Assembly: GCA_025358395.1 (NCBI GenBank)
Contig: JANYJT010000133.1
Span: forward strand, 1-7,794
Length of the DNA: 7,794 bases
Source of the DNA: Bacteroidia bacterium
GTDB lineage: Bacteria; Bacteroidota; Bacteroidia; Bacteroidales; Prolixibacteraceae
Direction of reading: 5' to 3'
Part shown: positions 1 to 6,592 of the stretch, one piece after another
How positions within the stretch are numbered: the first letter of the stretch is position 1
How the letters are laid out: every line of letters begins with the position of its first letter
Position numbers and translations under genes: made by a program
The notes under the pieces: generated by a model
What the model was told of the DNA's origin: nothing
What the model saw: the letters and a program-made list of their open reading frames with translations, nothing else
Databases searched by the model: none

Positions 1-152
1 AGTGCAATATTTTTACCTGTTAATATAGGTTCTTCAGTTCCGGATTTTTTGGCCCATTTCAATTCGGCAGCCAGATCAAGCAAGTATTCAATTTCTGAGG
101 GCTGGAAATCCAGCAGTTTTAAAAAATTTTTGTGGTAAAGAAGGTTTGGCAT
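1..152 (-). CDS. arcB: Ornithine carbamoyltransferase, N-terminal part only (cut by window edge)
   Basis: The first 50 residues, starting at the ATG at 152-150, read like the N-terminus of ornithine carbamoyltransferase: FLKLLDF near residue 9, a helix with [13 protein letters not shown], then KKSGTEE and LTGKNIAL. This closely parallels E. coli ArgF, with HFLKLLDF and LTGKNIAL at the same places. The enzyme interconverts ornithine plus carbamoyl phosphate with citrulline plus phosphate in the cytoplasm. The carbamoyl-phosphate motif (STRT) and the ornithine-binding part lie outside the window. The gene sits 12 bases behind arcC on the same strand with no visible Shine-Dalgarno, so the two are probably co-transcribed. 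That pairing favours a catabolic (arcB) over a biosynthetic (argF) role. This is inferred from context, because the two forms cannot be told apart by this fragment. Confidence in the family is high; the symbol is less certain. Confidence 0.85.
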   Translation of the reverse strand, partial: MPNLLYHKNFLKLLDFQPSEIEYLLDLAAELKWAKKSGTEEPILTGKNIA

Positions 153-164
153 TTGCTGAAATAT

Positions 165-1121
165 TTATGATTCGTATTGCATGGTAATTTTTGATCCATA
201 GGATTTGTCCTCCAGTTTGGAAGCTTCAGTAATAATACTTTTAAGCCCTCCATTTTCGACAAATTTCATGGCTGCGATAATCTTTGGAGCCATACTTCCC
301 TCTGCAAAGGTACCCATTTCGAGGTATTTTTTCGTATCCTGATAATCCAGAAATTCTAATTTTTCCTGTGTTGGAAGTCCGAAATCTTTGTAGATAAATG
401 AAACATCAGTCAAAATATAAAATTCATCAGCCCCAACTCCGGAAGCCAGAACTGAAGAGGCTAGATCTTTGTCAATAACCGCATCAACGGTACGGATATT
501 GTTCTCATTGTCGTAGTAAATTGGAATGCCACCTCCGCCACAAGTAATTACAATATTTCCTTGTCGGGCAAGCCCGCCTATGAGGTCCAGATTAATGATC
601 TTTTTTGGAACAGGAGAAGGAACAACCCTTCTCCAACCATTGCCGTTTTTTTTACTCTCTTTGAAAGACCATCCATTTTGATCCTCAAGCATTTTTGCCT
701 GTTCAAGGTTGTAAGTTACACCAATTCGTTTGGTGGGGTTTTTGAATGCCGGATCATCGGGATCAACCTCCGCCATTCCAACCATTGTTATTACATTCCT
801 ATTAATCCCGTATTTATTTAGGGTATTTCGAAAGATGCGTTCGATCATATATCCTATACCTCCCTGGGAATCAGCGACACAGACGTCAAGAGGCATTGGG
901 GAAATGCCATATAACTGTTCTCCTGCATCGTTTCGCATCAGAATATTGCCTACCTGTGGCCCATTCCCATGGGTCACTATCAGATCATAACCTTCTCTGA
1001 CCAGGAAAATTAAATTTTCGATTGTTTCTGAAGTGTGCAGCTCCTGCTGCTCAATTGTGCCTTTTTCGTTGTCACGCAACAGGGCGTTGCCACCGAGGGC
1101 AACAACAGCAAGTCTATTCAT
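165..1121 (-). CDS. arcC: Carbamate kinase
   Basis: This cytoplasmic enzyme of the amino acid kinase fold transfers phosphate from carbamoyl phosphate to ADP, giving ATP plus carbamate, which decays to ammonia and CO2. It is the energy-yielding last step of the arginine deiminase or citrulline route. The 318 residues match the usual length of about 310. Visible motifs in order are ALGGNAL (8-14, phosphate-binding loop), THGNGPQVG (50-58), the family signature GWRRVVPSP (162-170), the glycine-rich CGGGGIP (194-200) and DKDLAS (217-222, nucleotide site). All are intact, so the enzyme should be active. The ATG at 1121 places the first beta strand immediately before the GGN loop, as expected. It is the first gene of a minus-strand pair with the carbamoyltransferase, whose product would supply its substrate. 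I see no arginine deiminase in the window. It is transcribed divergently from ftsK, and no convincing promoter box is visible on its side. Confidence 0.95.
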   Translation of the reverse strand: MNRLAVVALGGNALLRDNEKGTIEQQELHTSETIENLIFLVREGYDLIVTHGNGPQVGNILMRNDAGEQLYGISPMPLDVCVADSQGGIGYMIERIFRNTLNKYGINRNVITMVGMAEVDPDDPAFKNPTKRIGVTYNLEQAKMLEDQNGWSFKESKKNGNGWRRVVPSPVPKKIINLDLIGGLARQGNIVITCGGGGIPIYYDNENNIRTVDAVIDKDLASSVLASGVGADEFYILTDVSFIYKDFGLPTQEKLEFLDYQDTKKYLEMGTFAEGSMAPKIIAAMKFVENGGLKSIITEASKLEDKSYGSKITMQYES

Positions 1122-1254
1122 ATGTTAATTTAAGTCGATACCATTTTCGACCGAAGATAATGACTGTTAGCTCAGGAAATCATGACAAAAATTATCAATA
1201 ATATTTCTCACTACAGGTAGCTAAAGGCTTGTAAATCGGATTCATCTCTCTTTC

Positions 1255-1287
1255 TTGCCACTCATTTGCCAATTTTCTTTAACTTTG
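1255..1287 (+). promoter_or_regulatory. Candidate Bacteroidota-type promoter for ftsK-lolA
   Basis: TAACTTTG at 1280-1287 matches the Bacteroidota -7 consensus TAnnTTTG. A TTG at 1255-1257 lies 22 bases upstream, slightly wider than the usual 19-21 for the -33 element. Transcription would start near 1292-1296 and leave a leader of roughly 35-40 bases before the ATG at 1331. The -7 match is seen directly; the promoter role is inferred. Confidence 0.5.
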
Positions 1288-1301
1288 TTTGGATTTAATC
1301 C

Positions 1302-1309
1302 TAAATTTG
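1302..1309 (+). promoter_or_regulatory. Second TAnnTTTG box upstream of ftsK
   Basis: TAAATTTG is a perfect match to the TAnnTTTG -7 consensus, 21 bases before the ftsK ATG. No TTTG or TTG lies 19-21 bases upstream, so it is weaker than the box at 1280. It could be an alternative start giving a very short leader, or a chance match in AT-rich DNA. Confidence 0.25.
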
Positions 1310-1330
1310 ACTTTTCATAATAGACGGAAA

Positions 1331-3754
1331 ATGGCTCAACAAAAGGTTGATAATCAGCAAAAAACAGTATTAGCTAGAAATAATTCCGGGGTCAAAAGCT
1401 CCAAATTTACTAGATTGGAAAAGTTCCGGTATATCATTGCTATACCAATATTTTTCTTTTCACTTTATTTGTTTTTAGCGATCATCTCTTTCCTTTTGCT
1501 TGATGGAGCTGATTTAAGTCATATGGATATCTCAGTCAAAGAACTTCTGACCAATCCAAACATTAAAATAGAGAATGCAGGAGGGAAATGGGGCGCCTTA
1601 CTTGCCAACTGGGTATTCAATAAAGGATTTGGTTATGCATCTTTCATCATTCTTTACCTCTCAATCCTCGTTTCCTTGAGATTGTCCAAGATAGGTAAGT
1701 TCTCTTTGGCAAAGAATTTTGGTTACGGGATTTTCTTTGTTATTTGGATTTCTATTGCACTGGCTTTTTCCCTTTCTTACTTTTATAAAAACTCACCCAT
1801 TTTGCCTGGTGGTTCTTATGGGTTTATTATGGCTCAGCATCTGAATTTCATTGTTGGTGGATTGGGGACTTCATTTATTCTTTTTGGATCCCTCCTGATA
1901 TTAATAATAGTAGCTTTTGAAGACACTTGGAGTTTTATCCTGGGCTTACTGAATCAAAAAAGGCTACCTAAAAAGAAGGAGGTTGTTTTAGTAACCGACA
2001 ATCCGACACTTGTTGTCCAAGCTCCCAAAACCATGGAAAAGGATCGGTCTTTCTCCAAAGTATCGGATGATGATGAGGTGAAAATTGTCTATTCTGAACC
2101 TGATGATGACTCCATTGAACTAGAAATGGGAGAGGTCTTCGTGGAAAAGGAATCTTATTTGATAACGGAAAAACTTCCGGTGGCTGCATTGGGATTTGAA
2201 AAACCGCGTTTAGATCAAAATGATGATGAAACAGAGATTGAAGAGGCGGACTATGATCCCACATTGGATCTTTCAAGGTATATATTCCCAACTATTGACC
2301 TTCTTGAAGAACGTGCAACCGGGAATCCACAAGTAACCAATGATGAGTTGATGGCCAATAAGAACAAGATCTTACAGACCCTCAAAAACTACAGTATTGA
2401 AATTGAGAAAATCAGGGCAACTACTGGTCCAACGGTCACGTTATACGAGATTGTGCCCGCCCCTGGGGTCAGGATTTCTAAAATTAAAAATCTTGAAGAT
2501 GACATTGCCCTTAGTTTGTCGGCTTTGGGAATTCGCATCATCGCTCCTATGCCAGGTAAAGGTACGGTTGGTATTGAGGTACCAAACAACAAGCCTGAAA
2601 TAGTTTCCATGCGTTCCCTGATTGCATCCAAAGTGTTTCAGGAGACTGATTATGAACTCCCACTTGCTTTGGGAAAGACCATTTCGAACGAAACCTTTGT
2701 TGTCGACCTTACAAAAATGCCCCATATCCTGGTTGCAGGTGCAACAGGTCAAGGAAAGTCAGTCGGATTGAATGCAATTATCTCATCTCTTTTGTATAAG
2801 AAACATCCTTCACAACTGAAATTCGTGTTTATTGATCCTAAAAAAGTTGAGCTAAACCTATACTCAGTTATTGAAAAACATTTTTTGGCAAAAATGGAGG
2901 GAATGGAGGATTCCATCATAACGGATGTACAACAGGTGAAAGACACATTAAATTCGCTGATCATTGAGATGGAGCGGAGATACGACCTGCTAAAGATGGC
3001 CCAAACCCGGAATGTTAAAGAATACAATGTTAAATTCATTTCCAGACGTTTAAACCCAAACAAGGGGCACCGCTATCTCCCATATATTGTGGTTGTCGTT
3101 GACGAATTTGCAGATTTGATCATGACCGCCGGAAAAGAGATTGAACTGCCAATTGCCAGGATTGCACAATTGGCAAGAGCTGTAGGAATCCACATGATTA
3201 TTGCCACACAGCGACCTTCAATAAACATCATCACAGGGGTCATCAAAGCTAACTTTCCTACCAGGATTGCCTTTAAGGTGGCATCTATGGTTGATTCAAG
3301 GACGATTCTGGATACCCCGGGGGCAAATCAGCTCATTGGCCGGGGAGACATGCTGGTTTCCATTGGGAATGTCCTGACGCGTATTCAATGTGCATTTGTA
3401 GATACTCCTGAGGTGGAAGCGATTGCCAATTTTATTGGCAAACAACAGGGATATCCTACAGTGTTTGCTTTACCTGAATACAGGAGCGATAGTTCAGATA
3501 GTTCGGACGAAATTGATCTGAAAAACAGGGACGAGCTTTTTGAAGATGCAGCACGTATTGTTGTTTTAAACCAAACAGGTTCAACTTCATCCATACAACG
3601 AAAATTTTCCATTGGATACAACCGGGCAGGGCGGATCATGGACCAACTGGAGGCAGCCGGAATAGTAGGTGTCAATGCAGGAAGCAAGGCAAGGGAAGTT
3701 CTTATTCAGGACGAAAACAGCCTGGAAAATATTTTGAGAAAGCTTCAGCAATAA
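1331..3754 (+). CDS. ftsK: DNA translocase FtsK
   Basis: FtsK is a septum-anchored hexameric ATPase that pumps DNA during division and activates XerCD at dif. The 807 residues (from the ATG at 1331) hold four hydrophobic membrane segments at about 34-57, 99-117, 130-150 and 173-196. An acidic, low-complexity cytoplasmic linker follows at about 215-310 with DDDE and PDDDS clusters. It is short compared with the long linker of E. coli FtsK. The alpha/beta motor has Walker A GATGQGKS at 470-477 (K476) and Walker B VVVVDEFADL with D591/E592. A C-terminal winged-helix gamma domain (about 735-807), containing FSIGYNRAGRIMDQLE, would read KOPS-like polar sequences. A TTG at 1289 would add 14 residues, but it lies at or before the likely transcription start and adds no recognisable sequence, so I prefer the ATG. 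The gene is probably co-transcribed with lolA. Everything needed for function appears intact. Confidence 0.96.
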   Translation: MAQQKVDNQQKTVLARNNSGVKSSKFTRLEKFRYIIAIPIFFFSLYLFLAIISFLLLDGADLSHMDISVKELLTNPNIKIENAGGKWGALLANWVFNKGFGYASFIILYLSILVSLRLSKIGKFSLAKNFGYGIFFVIWISIALAFSLSYFYKNSPILPGGSYGFIMAQHLNFIVGGLGTSFILFGSLLILIIVAFEDTWSFILGLLNQKRLPKKKEVVLVTDNPTLVVQAPKTMEKDRSFSKVSDDDEVKIVYSEPDDDSIELEMGEVFVEKESYLITEKLPVAALGFEKPRLDQNDDETEIEEADYDPTLDLSRYIFPTIDLLEERATGNPQVTNDELMANKNKILQTLKNYSIEIEKIRATTGPTVTLYEIVPAPGVRISKIKNLEDDIALSLSALGIRIIAPMPGKGTVGIEVPNNKPEIVSMRSLIASKVFQETDYELPLALGKTISNETFVVDLTKMPHILVAGATGQGKSVGLNAIISSLLYKKHPSQLKFVFIDPKKVELNLYSVIEKHFLAKMEGMEDSIITDVQQVKDTLNSLIIEMERRYDLLKMAQTRNVKEYNVKFISRRLNPNKGHRYLPYIVVVVDEFADLIMTAGKEIELPIARIAQLARAVGIHMIIATQRPSINIITGVIKANFPTRIAFKVASMVDSRTILDTPGANQLIGRGDMLVSIGNVLTRIQCAFVDTPEVEAIANFIGKQQGYPTVFALPEYRSDSSDSSDEIDLKNRDELFEDAARIVVLNQTGSTSSIQRKFSIGYNRAGRIMDQLEAAGIVGVNAGSKAREVLIQDENSLENILRKLQQ

Positions 3755-3804
3755 AGATGATCTCTGATTTTCAACTGTATATATTCAGCAATAAATGGCA
3801 CAAT

Positions 3805-3832
3805 AATTGATAAATAAAAAGAAATTGATAAA
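3805..3832 (+). repeat. Short direct repeat upstream of lolA
   Basis: AATTGATAAA occurs at 3805-3814 and again at 3823-3832, 18 bases apart start to start, ending four bases before the lolA ATG. The surrounding 82-base ftsK-lolA gap has no TAnnTTTG box. The repeat is A-rich and could arise by chance; an A-rich pre-start stretch is also typical of Bacteroidota translation initiation. Confidence 0.3.
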
Positions 3833-3836
3833 AAGG

Positions 3837-4487
3837 ATGAAAAAAATTGCGTTTGCTCTGGTTGCCTTTCTGATGGCTTCCAGTTTGATGGCCCAACAAG
3901 ATCCCAAAGCGAAGGAGATTTTGGATAGATTATCACAAACAACCAAAAGTTACAAGACCATTCAGATTGATTTTTCCTTCACACTTGAAAATAAAAAGAA
4001 CAATGTTAACCAGACCAATGATGGTGAGGTAACACTTAAAGGGAAAAGCTATAGGCTGCGTATGCCTGTTTTTAGTATGGAGATATTCTGTGATGGAATC
4101 ACGACCTGGAGTTATCTAACCGAGGCCAAAGAGTGCAATATAGCCAGTTTTGAAGAGGACAGGGAAGGTTCCTTAAATCCGGCCAATATTTTTACAATCT
4201 ATGAAAAGGGATTCAATTTCACGTACATAGGCGAAGAGAACATATCGGGTAAATCGGTCCATGTTCTTGATCTTTTGCCTGTCGACAAATCAAAAGAATT
4301 TGTAAAAGTTCGCTTGTATATTGACAAGGTAAAATCGCAAATAGTAAAAGCTCAGACTTTTAATAAAGATGGCAATACTTACATACTGGTATTAAAGAGT
4401 ATGAAAACCAATGTTGATTTGAAAGATGATTTTTTTAAGTTCGACAAATCTAAATATCCGGGAGTAGTGATCAATGATATGAGGTAA
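3837..4487 (+). CDS. lolA: LolA-family outer-membrane lipoprotein carrier protein
   Basis: LolA is a periplasmic chaperone that takes mature lipoproteins from the LolCDE transporter and carries them to the outer membrane. The 216 residues from the ATG at 3837 begin with a clean Sec signal peptide: MKK, a hydrophobic core to about residue 17, and probable cleavage after A19 (LMA|QQD). There is no lipobox cysteine, so the product should be soluble. The mature part has the LolA pattern: an amphipathic first helix (KAKEILDRLSQTTKSY), then beta strands including QIDFSFTLEN, GEVTLKGKSYRLRM, the family-typical DGITTWSY near 86-93, and a segment with SLNPANIF. A TTG at 3807 would add ten residues ahead of MKK and spoil the signal peptide, so I reject it. 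The gene lies 82 bases after ftsK, matching the conserved ftsK-lolA order. Two cysteines, C85 and C100, might form a disulfide in the periplasm. The family call is firm; cargo and partners are inferred. Confidence 0.88.
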   Translation: MKKIAFALVAFLMASSLMAQQDPKAKEILDRLSQTTKSYKTIQIDFSFTLENKKNNVNQTNDGEVTLKGKSYRLRMPVFSMEIFCDGITTWSYLTEAKECNIASFEEDREGSLNPANIFTIYEKGFNFTYIGEENISGKSVHVLDLLPVDKSKEFVKVRLYIDKVKSQIVKAQTFNKDGNTYILVLKSMKTNVDLKDDFFKFDKSKYPGVVINDMR

Positions 4488-4495
4488 AAAAGGGT

Positions 4496-4517
4496 GTGAA
4501 GCGTTTTCATCGTTCAC
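4496..4517. terminator. Weak, possibly bidirectional terminator between lolA and pyk
   Basis: GTGAA (4496-4500) pairs with TTCAC (4513-4517). CG (4502-4503) pairs with CG (4511-4512) after a bulged G, leaving a 7-base loop. On the minus strand a run of Ts (complement of the A run at 4486-4491) follows close by, and on the plus strand a pyrimidine tract follows. The stem overlaps the last pyk codons. It is short and bulged, so the call rests mostly on its position between convergent genes. Confidence 0.4.
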
Positions 4518-5943
4518 TCTTCTCTTTCTTCTGATGCATCATTTGAGCAACTGAAGCAATTTCGATGAACGAGGTTCCTCCTCCAACGCCGAAATTTCCG
4601 CCAACATATACGACTGTGTCCATTTCGGAAATGAACCCCCTTTCCACCAAGTCGAGAAGTGAAGTTTCTATCAATTTGTATTTATTTTTCTTTACCACGA
4701 TTTCGCTGGCAAATACACCATATGATAATGCCAACTCCCTTTTTACCCTTCCTGTATGACATTTGGCATACACTGGACGGGGACTCCTGAAAGCTGAGAT
4801 GTAGCGGGCAATTTTGCCTGTCAAGGTATCTGTAATGATCGCGGCAACTTTAAGTTCACTTGCTGACATGACGGCAGCTTCGGCGAGAAACGCCGAAACT
4901 TCATTCTCCAGTCTGGGAACAGGCAAATCATTTCTTTTATCCTTGCTTGATTCCACTTCTAAGGCTATCCTTGACATCACCTGAACAGCTTCGACAGGAT
5001 ATTGCCCGTAAGCCGTTTCGCCAGATAGCATAATAGCATCAGTCCGATCATAAATGGCAGTTGCCACATCGCTTACTTCGGCTCTTGTTGGCCTTGGATT
5101 ATTGATCATTGTATGAAGCATTTGAGTGGCAATAATAACCGGCTTTTTCCTCTCCACACATTTACGGATTAACCTGCGTTGGATGGAAGGAATTTTTTCA
5201 GCTGGTATTTCAATGCCAAGGTCACCTCTTGCCACCATGATGCCATATGCATGATCAAGTATCTCATCAATATTCTTGACCCCATCGGTGTTTTCTATTT
5301 TAGCAATGATTTTTATTTTGCTCTTTTCCTCATCGAGAATCTCTTGTACAGCCAGAACATCCTCTTTGTTACGTACGAAGGAGTGGGCAATAAAATCAAG
5401 GTCGTTGGTTGCAGCCCATCTGATAAACTGCCTGTCTTTTTCCGTTAAGGAGGGTAGATTTAAAGAAATTCCAGGAACATTTATGCTTTTCTTATTCTTT
5501 ACATAACCATCATTGCAGACCAGCGCGATAAGCTGGTCATCAATATTAGCCACAATGGTTAGCTCCAGCTCCCCATCGTCAATAAGAACTGAGCTTCCAA
5601 CTGGGATATCCCTTGTAAAATGAATATAATCTACAACCAACAATCCCGAACGAGATTGATCATCACCACACTTGATAATTATTCTCTCACCCTTGTTGAT
5701 TTTTATAGGTTCAGAGATGTTCTTTGTCCGAATTTCGGGTCCTTTTGTATCGACCAATATTGCCAGACAATCACTGACAGATCTTACATTGTTAATGATA
5801 TTTATGGCAGAATCTGTTGTCTGATGTGCGGTATTAATTCTGACAACATTCATTCCTGCTTTCATTAATGACTGAATGAATTCAGGCTCACAGTTTTTAT
5901 CAGAGATTGTGGCAACTATTTTTGTGTGTTTTTGTCTGTTCAT
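4507..5943 (-). CDS. pyk: Pyruvate kinase
   Basis: This enzyme makes ATP and pyruvate from phosphoenolpyruvate and ADP, the last step of glycolysis. The 478 residues fit the bacterial length. Conserved sites are DTKGPEIRT (65-73), catalytic K215 in KIEN with metal ligand E217, metal ligand D241 in RGDLG, ATQML (about 272-276) and the PRPTRAEVSDVA and IMLSGETA blocks. A small B domain lies at about 74-160, and a C-terminal allosteric-type domain starts near 345. E70 corresponds to Glu117 of rabbit muscle enzyme, the state associated with potassium dependence. The usual RLNFSHG reads RINTAHQ (35-41), so the serine that helps hold potassium is alanine, and ATQMLES reads ATQMLHT. I recall such variants from Bacteroidota pyruvate kinases, so they are probably clade features. 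The gene follows aroQ by 60 bases on the same strand and is likely co-transcribed. It starts at the ATG at 5943 with no clear ribosome binding site. Confidence 0.95.
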   Translation of the reverse strand: MNRQKHTKIVATISDKNCEPEFIQSLMKAGMNVVRINTAHQTTDSAINIINNVRSVSDCLAILVDTKGPEIRTKNISEPIKINKGERIIIKCGDDQSRSGLLVVDYIHFTRDIPVGSSVLIDDGELELTIVANIDDQLIALVCNDGYVKNKKSINVPGISLNLPSLTEKDRQFIRWAATNDLDFIAHSFVRNKEDVLAVQEILDEEKSKIKIIAKIENTDGVKNIDEILDHAYGIMVARGDLGIEIPAEKIPSIQRRLIRKCVERKKPVIIATQMLHTMINNPRPTRAEVSDVATAIYDRTDAIMLSGETAYGQYPVEAVQVMSRIALEVESSKDKRNDLPVPRLENEVSAFLAEAAVMSASELKVAAIITDTLTGKIARYISAFRSPRPVYAKCHTGRVKRELALSYGVFASEIVVKKNKYKLIETSLLDLVERGFISEMDTVVYVGGNFGVGGGTSFIEIASVAQMMHQKKEKSER

Positions 5944-6003
5944 GTAATTCTGTTTGAATAGCTATGAGATATATCGGAATAAGTATGAAAAAAGGTGATC
6001 TGA

Positions 6004-6432
6004 TTAGTCGAGTTTTGGTATAAGAAAACTTTCAATTCCTAACCTGTACGAGTCGAGGGAAAATCCCATTATACTTCCTTTGCAAACAGGTCCGATGATG
6101 GACTCATGTCGAAAAGATTCACGAGTTAGAATATTGGAGATGTGAACTTCAACTACTGGCGTAGTTACCGAAGCAATAGCATCCCTGATAGCGACAGAGG
6201 TATGGGTATACGCACCAGCATTTAGTACAATACCATCTATCGAGAAACCAACCTTTTGCAAATAGTTAACGATCTCTCCTTCAATATTCGATTGATAATA
6301 ATCCAACTCAATCATAGGGAAGAAAGGTCTGATTTTTTGGAGCCACTCTTCGAAAGAACTGTTCCCATAGATTCCCTTTTCACGTTTGCCTAATAAATTA
6401 AGGTTTGGTCCATTAACAATACTAATTTTCAT
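6004..6432 (-). CDS. aroQ: 3-dehydroquinate dehydratase, type II
   Basis: It dehydrates 3-dehydroquinate to 3-dehydroshikimate, the third step of the shikimate pathway to aromatic amino acids. At 142 residues it has the size of the small flavodoxin-like type II enzymes, which assemble as dodecamers, and not of the unrelated type I (AroD). The N-terminal NGPNLNLLGKRE (7-18) carries R17 of the mobile lid, and Y22 in IYG is the expected catalytic tyrosine. N71 in NAGAYTHTS, H97 in VEVHISN and R108 in FRHES complete the active site. Departures from the usual consensus are SNIEGE (49-53 region) where many homologues have SNHEGE, and GFSLDSYRLG where GFGLDSYRLG is common. Neither touches the catalytic residues named above. 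It is the first gene of the aroQ-pyk unit and is divergent from xerD, an arrangement I recall from other Bacteroidota. The ATG at 6432 starts directly at the first beta strand. Confidence 0.95.
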   Translation of the reverse strand: MKISIVNGPNLNLLGKREKGIYGNSSFEEWLQKIRPFFPMIELDYYQSNIEGEIVNYLQKVGFSIDGIVLNAGAYTHTSVAIRDAIASVTTPVVEVHISNILTRESFRHESIIGPVCKGSIMGFSLDSYRLGIESFLIPKLD

Positions 6433-6464
6433 ACGTATATAATTATGTTAATTCAAAATGAAAA

Positions 6465-6494
6465 ACTCATCTAAAATGGCAAAAAAAAATGAGT
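6465..6494 (-). repeat. Inverted repeat in the aroQ-xerD spacer
   Basis: ACTCAT (6465-6470) and ATGAGT (6489-6494) are perfect inverted repeats separated by 18 bases that include a run of As. Read on the minus strand the second arm is followed by TTTTTC, so the structure resembles a weak terminator or attenuator in the aroQ leader. The stem has only six pairs, two of them G-C, so it may be without function. Confidence 0.25.
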
Positions 6495-6500
6495 GTGAAT

Positions 6501-6508
6501 CAAAAATA
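6501..6508 (-). promoter_or_regulatory. Candidate -7 box for aroQ-pyk
   Basis: On the minus strand this reads TATTTTTG, matching the Bacteroidota -7 consensus TAnnTTTG. A TTTAG at 6537-6533, about 24 bases upstream, is only a poor -33 match. Transcription from here would give a leader of about 60 bases before the aroQ ATG. The region is very AT-rich, so chance is a real possibility. I see no matching box on the plus strand for xerD; the nearest is TATTTTG at 6523-6529, one base short. Confidence 0.3.
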
Positions 6509-6592
6509 GTAAGATTTGAACTTATTTTGTTGCTAAATAATTCTTAATTCAAACAAAATCAAGTTTCGATTGTTTCATTTAAAAAGCAAGCC

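Noticed and set aside
561..990. Two 86-residue plus-strand reading frames opposite arcC
   Set aside because: They lie wholly inside the well-supported carbamate kinase gene and resemble no protein family.
1289..1330. TTG start adding 14 residues to FtsK
   Set aside because: It lies at or before the likely transcription start, contains a second TAnnTTTG box, and adds no recognisable sequence; the ATG at 1331 is better.
1122..1330. Possible small RNA or riboswitch in the arcC-ftsK spacer
   Set aside because: No convincing hairpin with a T tract or known riboswitch core was seen, only promoter-like boxes.
1968..3687. Several 68-107-residue frames inside ftsK on both strands
   Set aside because: They are shadows of the FtsK coding frame, with no independent start signals or family features.
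3807..3836. TTG start adding ten residues to LolA
   Set aside because: The added lysine-rich stretch would precede a complete MKK-type signal peptide, which begins at the ATG at 3837.
4565..5868. Plus-strand frames of 64-89 residues opposite pyk
   Set aside because: They are antisense shadows of a highly conserved enzyme.
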